A DNA stretch of 64,000 bases from Rhipidocladum racemiflorum (lineage: Eukaryota; Streptophyta; Magnoliopsida; Poales; Poaceae). This document shows positions 37,815-50,735 of this stretch, piece by piece. The stretch is taken from positions 50,551,097 through 50,615,096 of the forward strand of contig CM070584.1 of NCBI GenBank assembly GCA_036346355.1, given 5' to 3'. A program made the position numbers and the translations under genes. Within the stretch, counting starts at the first letter, position 1. Each line of letters starts with the position of its first letter. Below the pieces are notes generated by a model that saw only the letters and a program-made list of their open reading frames with translations, had not been told where the DNA came from and made no database searches.

Positions 37815-38639
37815 TTGATGTAAAGCTCAACCTTCAATCACATATAATCACATATTCAAGCATATTTTCAACGTCAAATTCAAAGCAAATTCAAGACTAT
37901 GAGACACATAGTTACCATGGAAATTTTGCGAACGAACTACCTCCAAGCACATACTCCTAATACCCTGTAATGAATTGGACCAAATAAAATTAAGATGCCA
38001 ATTTATTCATCCACAGATACTCACACGAGATTAATACGGTAGGGAAAAGAAGAAGCGCAATACTTGGCTTATATCCACAAAGAATTACTCAAGAAATAAC
38101 ACAAATGGAATCCAACAACAATGATTCAGTTACATTAGAGTCGCCAATAATATTAATCGATACAAGACTACATCGCAACACCAAATCTATTAGAAATCAG
38201 CACCAATTATGCAGTTATCCGATGCATACGCGAGCAGACCACCGTAAAAATCTAACCAAAATTAAGAAGTCAGCACAAAAAATCTAACGGGAAGATCCTT
38301 GCTTAAAGAAACCGTCAGATAGTGAAATCTAATCTGTTTGCCAGCTCGGTTTGAGCCACACACCACATACTCAGGTGCATCAACTCATACTAAACACTGG
38401 AGCAAACATAAGCAGGACTTAATCGAACTCCGGCTTACTTATGACGGGGATGTTCTTGCACTCGTCTCCGGCTTACCAAAATTAGTGTAATCTCAGATCA
38501 AGCATTGCCTTGCAATCATCAATCACAAACTTGAGGATTCGATATCTAGACAATTCATCAAACACTTGGCATGCATCAAATAGCTCATCTAAAAACCTGG
38601 AAATTCCTCACCACAACTTACCACAAGGAGAGGAAGGAG

Positions 38640-39050
38640 GAGATGCTAGCCATGGGAAGGAGCAACAGGGGCGGAGCTCACCGGTCTGCGGAGTGGAGAC
38701 GAGCCAGCCAAAGGCGGCTCGGCCAGGGAGGTGGGCGCGCGCCAGTGAGGCGGCGGTTGGTGAAGCGCGCTGACACCGAGCTCGGGAAGGAGCGCGGCCT
38801 CGAGGGCGAGGCGGCGGCGTCCATCGGGCGAGGCGGCGCGCTCTGCGGGGCGGTGCGTCGCCCGACTTGAGAGAGGCGGCCAGTGGGAAGCCGAGGAGGA
38901 GGCGGCGTCGCTCGGTGGGAGGAGGAGGCGGGGCGTCGGTGGGGTGAGGAAGCCAGGAGGCGGCGTCGCTCGGTGGGAGGAGCGGGACGTCGAGTGAGGC
39001 TGGGGAAGCCAGGGAGGCAGCGGCGTCGCTCGGTGTAGTGGGCCCCGTGT
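38640..39050. other. GC-rich block inside the Helitron
   Basis: Rich in GGCGGCG and GGGAGGAGG, with the phrase GGCGTCGCTCGGTG at least three times (38903, 38961, 39023). The long minus-strand frame here is Pro/Arg/Ser-rich low complexity. It is probably a captured 5' exon or UTR amplified in short repeats; no product is assigned. Confidence 0.35.
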
Positions 39051-39094
39051 AGAATGAACCACTGCCACCAACTCTTGCTTTAGAATAGTAGAGA

Positions 39095-40276
39095 TAAGCC
39101 TATAAATAAAGGATAAGGCATACAGCTTATATTAACTAGTTATAACTTCAATCAGAGTTATATTTAGTCCTGTGGTTATATCCCCAACCAGTATGCTGAC
39201 GTATATACTAACTTACACTGGCCGGGACAATCATTATCTCGATTGTCCCAAACTCCCAACCAAGTATACTTACATTGGTTGGCCCTGCAGTACTTAAGTT
39301 GTCTCGACTAGCTAACTGGTCGCAGGTAGCCTATTATTCTCGTTTTGATCAGATAACTGGTCGGATAAGTAGTTACTCCCACATATGACTAGTGTGTGAA
39401 AGATTTCTTTTGACATATACGAATAACCGATTGGAAATTACTCCTTACAAAGAGACGTCTCTTGATTAAAAAACACCTCATGCGAAAAGACACTTTTTAA
39501 CGACAAGACAACTTTCTGGATATGACAACTACTATCCCATCACTCTATTTATAGATAAGACTGCGCATTTCAAGAGGCATATGATCGAATAAAAGATAGA
39601 AACAGTGTAGCATAATATTCGTGTTCCGTAGATAACCCATAAGTTTATACTCTGTTAAGCTATTTAGCTTATAAAGAAGCAATCCTCGTTCTCCTACTTT
39701 TACAATCTCTGATTATTTCACAAAGACAACCTATAGTAACCTATTTTTATTTTTTTAAGCTCAGTCTAAAGACCTATTGATTTTGAACATCGATAACTAC
39801 TTTTAGATGGAGGACCACTATAAAATCGTATTTATACTTATATTTATATATTAATAAAGATTAACAATAAGATCCAAACAAAAAAAATCACGCTTCAAAT
39901 CCCCCGAATATAGCACAGCGTCAGGTCAATCAAACACTAACATTTCCAAACTAAAAAAATAAAGAGAGATAGATTTGAGATTTTTTTTCCTCCCATATAG
40001 AGTCACGCCTCACGCGTCACGTAGCTCCGCCTCGGACCGCATGCACCCCCAAATTAATAAAATAATAAAGTCCAATTACCTGAGCAAAAAAACCTTCTCA
40101 TTTTTGGCCTTTTGTTTTTATTTTGAGCTAGCTCGCTGTCGCCTCGGCTTCGCCTCTCTCTCCATCCACTTCGCCATCTACAGCTCGAGGTCTGCACTTA
40201 GGCCTTAGCTCCCCTCCTTGCCGTCGTCGGCGGCATTCCACCGCATCCTCCTCCCGAACCTTCTACAAGCTCGCCG
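39095..40276. promoter_or_regulatory. Upstream region and 5' UTR of the bZIP gene
   Basis: AT-rich to about 40000, with ACGT-core motifs (TCACGTAG at 40016) and a GC-rich leader from about 40130. The transcription start cannot be read from sequence. The Helitron end lies only about 1.2 kb before the start codon, so it may have displaced distal regulatory DNA. Confidence 0.4.
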
Positions 40277-43200
40277 ATGGACGATCCCGGCGCCGCCGAT
40301 CACACGCGCCACCACCTCTCGCCGCAGGCGGCCGGCGGCGGGCAGCCGCCGGTGCCCCGCTCCCCGACCCCGCTCGACCTCTCGGCCGCCTCCGCTTCCG
40401 CCTCGGCGTCGGCGTACCGGCGCCTCTCCCCGTCGCTCCGGCCCCCGGCCCACCCGCAGGTGCGTCTCCCTTCGCCCTACGCCCAGATCCCCCCCGGCGC
40501 CGGCGGCCACCACGCGCGCTCGCTGTCGCAGCCCCTGTTCTTCTCGCTGGACTCGCTGCCGCCACCTCCTCCGTACGCCGATCTAGCCGCGCCGCCCGCC
40601 ATCCCGCCCTCCCCGCCGTCGTCGACATCCGACCCGCCGCCGCCCGGCCTGCCGCCACGGAGGACGGGGCACCGCCGGTCGCAGAGCGACATCCCCTTCG
40701 GGTTCTCACAGCTGAGCCCGCCCCTGCCGCCGCCAGGGCCGGTGAAGCGCGAGGCGGCTACGCCGCCGGAGGGCTACAGATCGGACGGCGACGAGGCGGC
40801 CTTGTACGACCTCGTCAACGCCTACATGGACCTGGACGGGCTGGACGCGCTCAACTCCTCCGAGGACCGGCACGACGACCGCGACAGCCGCGCGAGCGGC
40901 ACACGCGCTGGGAGCGCGGCCGAGAGCAGCGAGAACGAGGCCGAGAGCCGGTCGACGTCAGTGGATAAAAAGGACGGAGGCAAGTCCCGGCATTGTCGCA
41001 GCTTGTCGGTGGACAGCTTCATGGGGAAGCTTAACTTTGCGGCAGGTGAAGAGTCACCAAAGTTGCCACTGCCGTCTCCCAGCGGGTCGTTGGATGGCGG
41101 TGCTGCGGCGCTATTTGATACGGAGTTTGCCAATGGGGAGTTCACTGAGGCTGAGAAGAAGAAGATCATGGCAAATGAACGCCTTGCAGAGATAGCTTTG
41201 ACGGATCCTAAGAGAGTCAAGAGGTGTGCATTTCTTCGTAGTAGCGTGGGAAAAAAATGATCTTTTTCCTCAAATTAACCATTGCGATTTGTTAAAATTT
41301 TTCAGGATTTTGGCAAATCGACAATCTGCGGCAAGGTCAAAGGAGCGCAAGATGAGGTACATTCAAGAGCTTGAGCACAAAGTACAGGTTTTGCAGACTG
41401 AGGCTACTACACTTTCAGCACAGTTGACAATGCTGCAGGTTTGTTCTGTGGAGGTGCTGTGGATTTTGATTTTGCTTATGATTACGATGATTTTAGTTAC
41501 CCTTGATGCACTTGCTTGCAGAGGGACTCTGCTGGACTTGCGACTCAAAACAATGAATTGAAAATCAGGCTGCAAGCAATGGAGCAACAAGCACAGCTGA
41601 GAGATGGTATGCTTGTTACAGTTCTCTTCTGCATTGATCTTCATTTGTTGTTGATGAAAATGAAATCAGATGATCTCATAATGTTCTTGGTTCTTAATTT
41701 ATTGTGTAACTTGGTGGTGTTTGCCATTTTGTAAAAATGCTTCATGTGGGATTTTATTCAAATTTTGCACAGCCTATTACTTATCATGATTAATATATCA
41801 AAAATTGCTTGTTACGTCTCTGTATTAGTCAATTACTAAGCTAAAGTTATAAATGTCATCAGTATCGTTGATTCTATTTACGCCAGCGTTCACATCTTCC
41901 TGGCATACTTTATGTTTTGTCATAGGAACGACACAATTTTGCAATTTGATCCAGTTGAATAATATTAACAGAGTCTGTTTTTTTTGGAAGGGGGTTTGGT
42001 TGTATCATGGTACATATGCTTTTTTTTGGCGAAAGTTTCATTTTGATTAGTATATTTTGAAAATATTTCGTACCTCGAGTCCTCAAAACTTACTCCTTGA
42101 CTATTTTTTTGTGAATCTTTTTGAACCAGATATTTTACTCTTGCTTAAACATTGAAAAGATCATATGTAGATTATATTACAATACGATTCAGCTACAATC
42201 CAGTTCAGTTAGATGCTAACATTCCCATTGATCTTTTGGTTTCCTTATTTTATCTTAAAAATGTTTGTGCAATTTTTTATTTAGTTCTAACTTCTAAGTA
42301 CCATCTGTTGAAGAAACTGGCCTTTTCTGACTTAATGTTTAGTCCAAACTCCAAAAGTTTTTACATTTTTTATTTTACAAGTTTTTGACAGGACTAAAAT
42401 ATTCAATGTTGCAATTCTTGAAAGTTAATTCAACTTCTGCACAAATTGTTTCAGAAACTTCACACTGGTGATGTTTACCTGTTATTTTTAACATTTTTTT
42501 AGTATGATGTAAGATCTATCATATAATTTTCTCTTTGTATTGTTTGCCTGATGTATATGATTTTTTTGATCATTTGAGGTGCCACAACTGGTTCCAGCAA
42601 ATGTTATGCCATGCTGATTTCTTTGGCACGCGTCCTTGCTAGGGATTGACACATGGTTCATATATGTAACGTATGAAGGTGTATGGTCAGTTCATAGTTC
42701 AACTAGTTACTGATTAGTGAGTAGTGACTACTCACTACTCTTCAATCCTGATTAAGCATCGGCACAGCCACACAGGTACTTCCGTAGTTGCTTGATAAAT
42801 TGCTGGTGGCTGTGCACAGCAAACTGATCTCATTTCATGATGACAATGTTATACTAACTTGCTAAGCCTGCCCATGAACTTGCAAGGGAAACCAAAATAT
42901 GTGTGATATTTGCATTATGCTCATGCTTGATGGCACGTTATTTGTTATGTGTATTATGTCCATAGATTAAATCAGTCAAGCGTTGTGCTATTTGAGTAAC
43001 TGAATTACAAATATGAACCTCTTGGTTTATGACTTATTTTTTAACTCAATGTCCTATTTTTTTTTTTGTTTCGGGAGAATTAATATATTGATGCAATCGA
43101 TGTCTGACCTATAATTTAATTATGCTGCTTTTTGTCGTATTCTCTGCACTCATTTATGCTTTGTATTTGATTCACCATTCATGTGTATCCAGCGCTGAAT

Positions 43201-43383
43201 GAAGCATTAACTGCTGAGGTCCAGCGTCTGAAGCTTGCAACTGGTGAGATAACTGACACTCGTATGTCAAAGGGCTTACAGCCGCAGATGAACTCCCAGC
43301 TGATTCAACTGCAGCAGCTGCAAATACAGCAGCAGCCATCGCAGACGCAGCAGGCTCAGCAGCAGTCGCAGCAATCAGCATAA
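40277..43383 (+). CDS. Group I bZIP transcription factor (RF2/VIP1-like)
   Basis: Exons 40277-41223, 41306-41438, 41522-41606 and 43193-43383 join in frame with GT/AG borders to a 451-residue protein. The N-terminal third is Pro/Ser-rich. Residues 131-138 (GHRRSQSD) and 239-247 (HCRSLSVDS) are RSxS-type sites that in this subfamily are phosphorylated and bind 14-3-3 proteins. The basic region (about 311-333) has N320-x7-K328; Lys in place of the usual Arg is diagnostic of group I bZIPs (RSG, VIP1, rice RF2a/RF2b). Zipper leucines are at 338, 345, 352, 359, 366 and 373. The C-terminus is Gln-rich (about 415-450), a typical activation region. Expected role: nuclear DNA-binding regulator, dimerising through the zipper. 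Intron 3 is long (about 1.6 kb). All key residues are intact, so the gene looks functional. The exact orthologue is not determined. Confidence 0.93.
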
Positions 43384-45302
43384 ATCAAGGTCCAAAAGAT
43401 TGGACCCCCATCGCAAAGGAGAAATTCGAAATCAAGATGAGTATGATGAATTTAAGGATGATGATCTTATATGCTAGTAAAGAAAACTCTTTTTCTTATA
43501 TCAGACAGGTTGTAGAACAGCAATGGTAGGGCAAGAGATGCTGGTTCTCTGCTGCCCAAGTTCTTTTGTTTAAGGTGGTAAATGGTAATACACTAATACT
43601 AGCTAAAGCATGCTGTCGTGTCGCGTCGTATTATACAACATTACCTGACTGGTGAGCAGGCAGGCATTGTGGTAGTCTTATCAAAGATTCTTTCCAGCAG
43701 TACTTATGCTGTAATAGTGTAATTATTTAATTATAGTGTACCTTAGTGTGTCGAAGCAACCTTATGCAAAGGTGCCCATTAGTGATGCCTTTTTGTCTTG
43801 GATAGCTTCTCTCCCGTGGAAGCAGCACACAATTGGTGCCTGTACTTCATCAAGTTCTAGGCTTTGTTTGTTTGTCTGTCTGTCTGTCTGCTGTATGACT
43901 GTGTTGCGCTTGATGTATGGCATGAATGTGATCATCTATACGTGCAGCAAGATAAGAGAGGTTATATTTGACTTTTTTTGTTGTCAGCAAGCAAACGAGC
44001 ATCGATTGAATTGCGAGTACAAAGGGAAAGAAATGAAACGGGATGTGTGGTCAGTTGTCCTAGATTGAACTGTGGCTCCGCAGCTGATCTGACGACGATG
44101 CAACGCACGCGACGCGCACCACCCGGTGGCCGGGGCCGGCTGTTTCCGACGCCGATCGCCCGGCGCCACGGCTGGAATAGATGATGCATTGGCCTTCGCC
44201 TCCGCGCCGCCCACCGCGGGGCTCGGCCGGTTGGTGACCGCCACGCCGTGCAGTTTGTTCCGCGCGGCGCATTGCGTGAGCATGAGCTGCGATATGCGCG
44301 CTACAATCAAAAGAGCTCGTTAAGACTTGATCAAAATCGCTTCGATTATAATAGGTAGTGAGTTCATAATTGAAACAAGTTTATTTCGACTTTTCAAACA
44401 TAAAATGTTAACGAGCCTCGACTTGATAGTGGCTTTTTAGCTTGAATTTAAAATAACCATAAATAAAATAATTTTTATATTAAATATGTTGATTTTAAAA
44501 GAAGCACGGTAAGAGGGCCTCGTCGGCGCGTACGGGTGTACGAGCCTGTAGTGTTGGCTGTGTCGGCGCGCGGCATCGTGAGCTGCTGGCCTCGACGGTT
44601 CGGCCCAAGAGAGATCAGGTTGAGATCGTACAGCGGGCTGCGGGGCCTTTTCATGCACCCGACAAGGAGTGGCTGCGGGGCTTGAATTCGGCGACCGTCA
44701 GCCTATGGGGCTACTCATCATGTGAGCCTACGGCCACATGCTTTTGTTCTCGCCGGTAACACAACGCATTTTGTTTTTTTCAACTCTGAGTCTCTGACGT
44801 GACAAGAAACTCGTAACTGCTGTATGTACAAATACTCGCCATATATTACTTTATCCTACTTTTTTTGTCATCTTCTATATAATTTCATTAATAATTTCAG
44901 CAAATTTTCTCTATACAATCACCACCGCTATTAAACAAGATTAACAAAAACTGCATAATAATATGAACAAGAGCAATAATAAATTTAAAACCACACACTC
45001 AAGAACGTCTGGGACCAACGTCTAAGTCCTCGTGTTTGGGAACACTTGCGTCCACACATTGAGAACGCCTTAATAACATGCATCTAGGATCAATCTTTAT
45101 CTTTTAGCGACGTCGAAGAACAAAGATTTATAGAAAAACAAATTAACAACTAAACTTATCAAATATTATATAAATTCAACTAAGTTCACACGACTATTAT
45201 TATGATATGAAAGTTCAACAGCTAAACCGACTAGACACTTTATTAATCCAAGAATGATCAATAATACTAGATAATTATAATATATGATATAACACGTGAA
45301 GT
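43384..45302. other. bZIP 3' UTR then intergenic
   Basis: 43384 to about 43980 is probably the 3' UTR, with a (TCTG)n run near 43876-43892; no clear polyadenylation signal was chosen. From 44040 to 44330 and 44510 to 44740 the DNA is GC-rich but frames on both strands lack domains. 44860-45300 is AT-rich. Confidence 0.45.
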
Positions 45303-46880
45303 TGTAGGATCAAGGATAACCGACTAGAGTGGGTGAATATGAAGTTTTTAAAATTCTTTTAGCTATAAATTGATTTTGAGTAAGTTTGAAAGGGAATTCA
45401 ATTTTCCACAATTAACACCTAAATATTCTAGAATTTTCTAAGTACACCAACAACCTAAGTCTAAACAAGTCTAGTGAATCTAAGGAGACAAACAAGCAAT
45501 ATAATAACTAGGAATGTAAATGCACAAAGTAGATAACAAGAATGCAAACCACACGATGAACACAAATCGATTTTTTTCGTGGTCTCGGAGGCTTGCTGGT
45601 CTCCCCTAATCCACGTTGAGTGAGCTTGAACAAATCAAGCCGGCTTATTGCGCAATCCACTAGAGGTAGCCCTTTTCCTCTCCGCGTAGGTGAGCACTAA
45701 CCTTCACACCAATACCGGGCCTCTTTACAAATCTTCTTGAAGATATCACCGGTTCTTCTCCCCCAAGCCATCTAGGAGTCGACAAACTCCAAGAATAATA
45801 GACCAATGATGCTTGTTTGAAGGTGCTCAAGTGTCACATATCTCAATCTATGAATGCACCACACTTGAATACTCTCAATCACCTCAAAATATGAAATTGA
45901 ATGCACTAAGGTGAAGAGAGAGTGGCGAAGGATCAAGATGTATTCAATGAGGTTCCAAGAAGTGCCTTTGCTCCATGAGAGGGGGTATTTATAGCCCCAA
46001 CCACTCAACTAGCCATTTGGGGGTGAAATGCACAAAAATCAGTAATCTGGTACTACCAGCATGCAAAGCCCATTAATATTAGCCTCTACTATAACGGTTA
46101 GTTCGCGGCATTAAATTTTGATTTTTGAATTTTGTCTGAAATTTTCGAATCTTGCCGAAATTTTGGATTTCGGCCCCTTCCGAGATAAAGTTTGAAAACG
46201 AAATTTGAAACCTTGATTGGTACTATTGACTTGCGTAGTACCAGACTTAACACAACGGTAGTACTAGAGTTCAAACCTCACGGAAAATCCAACAATTACA
46301 CTCCGGAATAAAACTATTGGACCAATGAGCGGTACTACTGGCTTGCAGTAATACCGGACTGCCAACAACGATAGTATCGGAAATGCCTATCTTAGAGAAA
46401 ATTCATAGAATGCGTCTCTAGAATAAAACTACCACATCAAAGGGGTAGTGCTACCTGACCCGTGGTAGTACCGGCTTTTACATGGTGGTAGTGCTGGTCC
46501 TAGAGAAAAATGTTGATTTTAGAAAGGAATTTTTCAATGCATCCAAGAGCCAGCATGCACAGATATTTGAGCTATGTGACCTTAAGAAATTTCAAGCTAC
46601 GAGCCATCGATCCCTCTGAATAGTATGGCACCTACTTATAGCAATCAGGTCTTTTCATCAAACTCCGAGATCGGTAAAAGCTATGAAAAGGGTCCTTATA
46701 TATTTATACCTTGGCTTTGAGCTTGAATCATCCATAGTCATTTTTGTTTCAAGCTTTCACATACTCCTTTTAACAACAAGGACCAAACCTTTCTCATATA
46801 CTTAGAGAGATATGTTAGTCCTTTAAATCCAATTGTCATTAATTACCAAAACAATTTAAATTGGAAGTGTAGTTGCTTCA
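45303..46880 (-). mobile_element. Solo LTR, Sirevirus-type (minus strand)
   Basis: A 1578-bp LTR. The plus strand starts TGTAGGATCAAGGATAACCG and ends GTGTAGTTGCTTCA, flanked by the 5-bp duplication GAAGT (45298-45302, 46881-46885). It is close in layout and length to the LTR at 15359, but its palindromes are of the type GGTACTAC...GTAGTACC (46045-46500). No internal coding sequence is present. Confidence 0.87.
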
Positions 46881-46885
46881 GAAGT

Positions 46886-47434
46886 GATGGTGCTACTCTC
46901 ATCCCATGCATGTCATCTTTATTGTACACCTAGAAGCAATAAAGAAGCAAGGGTAAGTCCACGACTCAGCAAGTATATAATAAAACGGTAAACATTAATA
47001 ATTCCATCATCATTAGCTCCTTTATGTCGTTCTCCATATTACTCAATATTAATTTCAACTTTATTTTTTGAAATGTAATTGCTTGTGCACATGTCTCTTC
47101 TCTTTAGCATACATCTTCATCCATTAGTGTATACCCATGTCTATCCTCTTTCATGCAGGGACCTCAAGCCTATTCTCTTTCACACGAGGACCTCACCTCC
47201 ACTTCCGTAGAGAGTCCACACAAAGTAGGCAATATATTCATCTATCTCTATATCATAATGCATATTATCTTCCAATGTATAAATCATCAATATAATATTA
47301 TATCATTCCAATTATCATTGATTAATCATAGAGAATAAAACAACAATAGAAAAGTACTCATAATTAAAATGATAAACTAGCCATATTCATTAATTAACAA
47401 ATCAATCAACAACCTACCGTTCTATCATACATTT
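46886..47434. other. Intergenic
   Basis: A short direct repeat (TCCTCTTTCATGCAGGGACCTCA and TTCTCTTTCACACGAGGACCTCA, 47133-47190) is present. No gene is seen. Confidence 0.45.
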
Positions 47435-48545
47435 TGTAAGATCGAGGAGGCTGACTAGGAGGGGGTCAATAGGTGGTTTAAAAATTCTCTTTAGTCAAAA
47501 CTGATTTTATATGCGAAAGTGTAAATAAAATTGGTTTTATCCAATCAAGACCTAAATCAACTAGTCTCACTAAGTCAACAACCTAAGACTAGATCAAGAT
47601 TTGCAATCCTGGAGTACAAGCAAGCAATTCAATAATAGGAATGTAAATTACCAAAAGGAAGCAAATCAAAAGATAACACATGATCTTTTTACCGTGGTGT
47701 TCAGAGACTTGCTGGTCTCCCCTAATCCACGTTGAGGTACACTCAAACGAATTGGATTGGCTCATATATTAAGCCAAACACCTCAAATCCACTAGTGGTA
47801 ACTCTTTCTCCCTCCGGGTAAGTGAGCTCCAACCTTCACAATATATTGGGCTTTCTCACAAGATTCTTGAGAAGATCACCAGACCATAACGCCTCTACAT
47901 AGTTTGGGTGTTGACAAATACCAAGGGTAATAAGACAAACCTCTTGCTTGACCCTCATTAAGTGAAACACATGCGCACAAGTGTTTACTCAATCCACTCT
48001 AGATGTAACACATGCACCTAGAGCTCTTCTTTCCTTGCCCACAAGGTGCAACACATGCACAATTGAGTAGAGATGCTTGCACTAGCTCAATAGAGTGAAA
48101 TGGGATTCCAAGAGATTCACACACAACAAACTATAGCTCAAATTCCTCTCAAATATCTCAATTATTTCTCTATAAGTTCTCAAGTCTTTACTCTTAAATG
48201 TATGCCTCAAATGAGTGTAGGAGTAGCTGAAAAAACCTTCATACTCAGCCTCTTTTATAGCCTCTCAAAGAAACTAGCCATTTAGAACAAAATCATCTAA
48301 AAAAATGAGAATTCGGGTATTCCTAACGACCCAAGTTGAACATTCCTAATTGGCAAAATCAGACATTCTCAACGGTCACAAATCCATGTGGCATCCAACT
48401 ATTGTAGAATACAAATTAGGACATTCCGAATTCACTAATTCGAACATTCATAATCCTGTAATCCAAATCACATCCAAAACACCTGTTCTGTCAAAATATC
48501 CTAAAATCACGGCCATAGTGGATTGGATTTTTGGGGCTGTAGTAC
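47435..48545 (-). mobile_element. Truncated Sirevirus-type LTR (minus strand)
   Basis: The plus strand starts TGTAAGATCGAGGAGGCTGAC and follows the same order of phrases as the LTRs at 15359 and 45303: 'TTGCTGGTCTCCCCTAATCCACGTTGAG' at 47709 and a run of AACATTC/GACATTC inverted motifs at 48318-48450. The other terminus (..TGCTTCA) is missing. The sequence runs into unrelated GC-richer DNA near 48545. Confidence 0.7.
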
Positions 48546-49080
48546 TCCATTGTTCGAATGAAAAAATTTGGGCTGGGAAATCGAGGTCTTAGAGACCGTA
48601 GGTTTGATGGGCCTCGAGTGAAGGGTCGTGGCTTTGAAACCACGAAGGGTCGACGGCTTGTGGTGCGGTATGACTCCGTGTTCCCCGGCTACCCCCCCCC
48701 CAGCTTGAGATGCCTTCTCCATCTGTCATTGCAATGGAGTGGAGGTTGGGCTAGTGAAGAGTGCTGCCTGAGTGGATGGTGGTTTTATAGGCAGTGTGTA
48801 GTTGATGCAGCGCTGATAGAGTAGGGGTAGCGTGTCCTCCCGTTTGTCTGACAAAACTGGCTGTAGCGTATTGTCGCTTCCGTATGAGAAAACGGTGGGC
48901 AGAGTGTTGTTAAAGGTTGTGGCAGTGTGTTGTCCAATCCGCCTGACGAAAGCGGTGGTTGTGTGTTGTCTAATCCGCCTGACAGCTTGTGGTAGTGTGT
49001 TGCTCAATCCACTTGAGAAACCTGCATGGTTTCAAATCGGCCTAACAAAGTGTGTTGTCAATGTGAACTAAAAAAGCTAG
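48546..49080. repeat. GC-richer stretch with about 50-bp tandem repeats
   Basis: From about 48825 to 49015 the phrase 'GTGGTAGTGTGTTGTCCAATCCGCCTGA' recurs four to five times with changes. It may be a subterminal repeat array of the transposon remnant to its right. No gene is recognised in 48546-48820. Confidence 0.5.
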
Positions 49081-49824
49081 TGCATATATCCGAACAGTAC
49101 ATGAGTTATATAAAAGTACATAAGGTAACAAAGCAAGGCCTCCCACACTGCTGAACATCTCTGTACGGATACATCAACTGGTCTAGCAAAAATCCTCTTG
49201 TGCTCCTGACGGGACGTGTCGGTGCTAGTAGAGTAATGAAGGTCGTTTGGGATGGCTGGCTCTGTCTGGGCACATCGGCAAGCTGTGACGAACCAAGGAC
49301 AACACTCGGCAACTGATGCAGGGTGCTCGCCAACCACTCATCGAATAGGCTGTCGTCGTCGTACAATGGATCACTAGAATGGGTCGTGCTGTCATCATGT
49401 GCTGTGTCGTCCACCGCTGATAAATGTTTTACTTTAGTATACCACAGAATGTAGAGAACGCAATAGATGAAGGGATATCGCAAAGGTGTACCTGTAGTCA
49501 TGGGGACGTGTTGTGCGAAATGCTGCCAATTGGATCCCTGGCACGTCCAGAGGGGCGCTATGCGTGTGTGATGTTGCATCTACTGTGTGCAGCATGTGTC
49601 AACCGTGTACATAAGAGAAATTGTACGACCACTGCTTCCTTCGTGAAGAATTATGATATAAATATGCCCGGATCCATACAGATTGTTGAGTAGGCGGCCA
49701 TGGCGTGTGCGCATGGCTGATGTAACAGATGAGGCTTGTTGCACGTACAAACACAAGTTTGCCTCTATAGGATGCACTCATGAGCAACTTTTCACTGGTT
49801 CGTCCCATGATCGACTTTCTCTCT
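49081..49824 (-). pseudogene. Possible C-terminal part of the MULE-associated protein
   Basis: Minus-strand frames here (49106-49579, 49580-49777) follow the transposase remnant. They encode acidic Asp/Ser-rich and other low-similarity peptides. They could be the degraded zinc-finger and tail part of the same gene, but no motif proves this. Confidence 0.3.
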
Positions 49825-50735
49825 ACAATACATCAAAATGAAGCTCCCTCGTGCCCATCTTCAATGCTCTATGCATCTTCCCCTTCATACCTTTCTCCTC
49901 CATGTACGTAGAAATTATCTCAGAGTATTTCACAGCAGGATCATTCATACGGATGAACACCCTAACATGACGATCCACAAAGTACTTCATGACGCCACGA
50001 AGAACACCCTCCACTATAACTACCAGGGGAAGGATCTTAGAACTAGCATGATCCAATTGTAAACCTCAACTAGGTTTGTCATCATGACTCCATATCTGGC
50101 ACCGCTGGTGTCATAAAGTTGAGCCCACTTCTCCCTAGGCTCATGCTCTATCCATTTCGAGAAGCATTTTATGGCCCTTCCATTCCTCCAAACCAAGTGC
50201 GGAGGGTATGTGGGTAACTCTTCAAGCACTACTGGGGGCTACCCTGTGCGAGGCGTTGCCTTTTTCGCTGCCTCTGCTATAAGCCTTGATGTTAGCTCAT
50301 CCAATTAACTTCCTCTATATGCATCAAACTTTCTCTACTAGTTCTGGTCACACAGTCTTTTGAAAAACATCGTAAGCTCCTTATTCCTAAACTGCTTGTA
50401 GAATTTGGCACCCATGTATCATTTGCACCACCTACTTCGCAAATCAGGCCATAGAAGTGTCTCATCTGCACCTTGCTGCAACTGCATGATCACCTTCAAT
50501 AGCCCAGGATGCCAATCGTGTATGACACACACTCCAAGTCGCTAATCCATGATGCCAGCTTTTACATTCCTTAGAAACCATAGCCAACTATCAGTGTTCT
50601 CACACTCCACAAATGCGAGCACTACTTGATTATTGCCATCTACTTCTATGGTAGTCAATATCTGGCTTTTATACTTCACAGTTAGAAATATCATGTCCAC
50701 GTATAGCAACGGATGGCAATGTCTGAACGCGTTGA

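Larger units (their letters stand above)
34963..39094 (-). mobile_element. Helitron (about 4.1 kb, minus strand)
   Basis: On the minus strand the element begins TCTCTACTATTCTAAAGC (39094 downward) after A. It ends with 'CAACGCACGGGCATCTTACTAG' at 34963, before T; the closing stretch is a GC-rich hairpin region followed by CTAG. These are the hallmarks of a grass Helitron: no TIR, no target duplication, insertion between A and T. A short relative with the same ends is at 54404. No Rep/helicase is present, so it is non-autonomous. It contains a GC-rich block at 38640-39050 and an apparent captured exon at 37436. Confidence 0.72.

Noticed and set aside
38571..39071. Pro/Ser/Arg-rich frames on both strands (99 and 141 residues)
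   Set aside because: Low-complexity GC-rich repeats within a Helitron; no domain or plausible splice structure.
40205..40709. Gly/Arg-rich minus-strand frames of 102 and 148 residues
   Set aside because: Antisense shadows of the GC-rich first exon of the bZIP gene.
43962..44323. Frames on both strands downstream of the bZIP gene
   Set aside because: Several overlapping frames with no motif in GC-rich DNA; no support for a gene.
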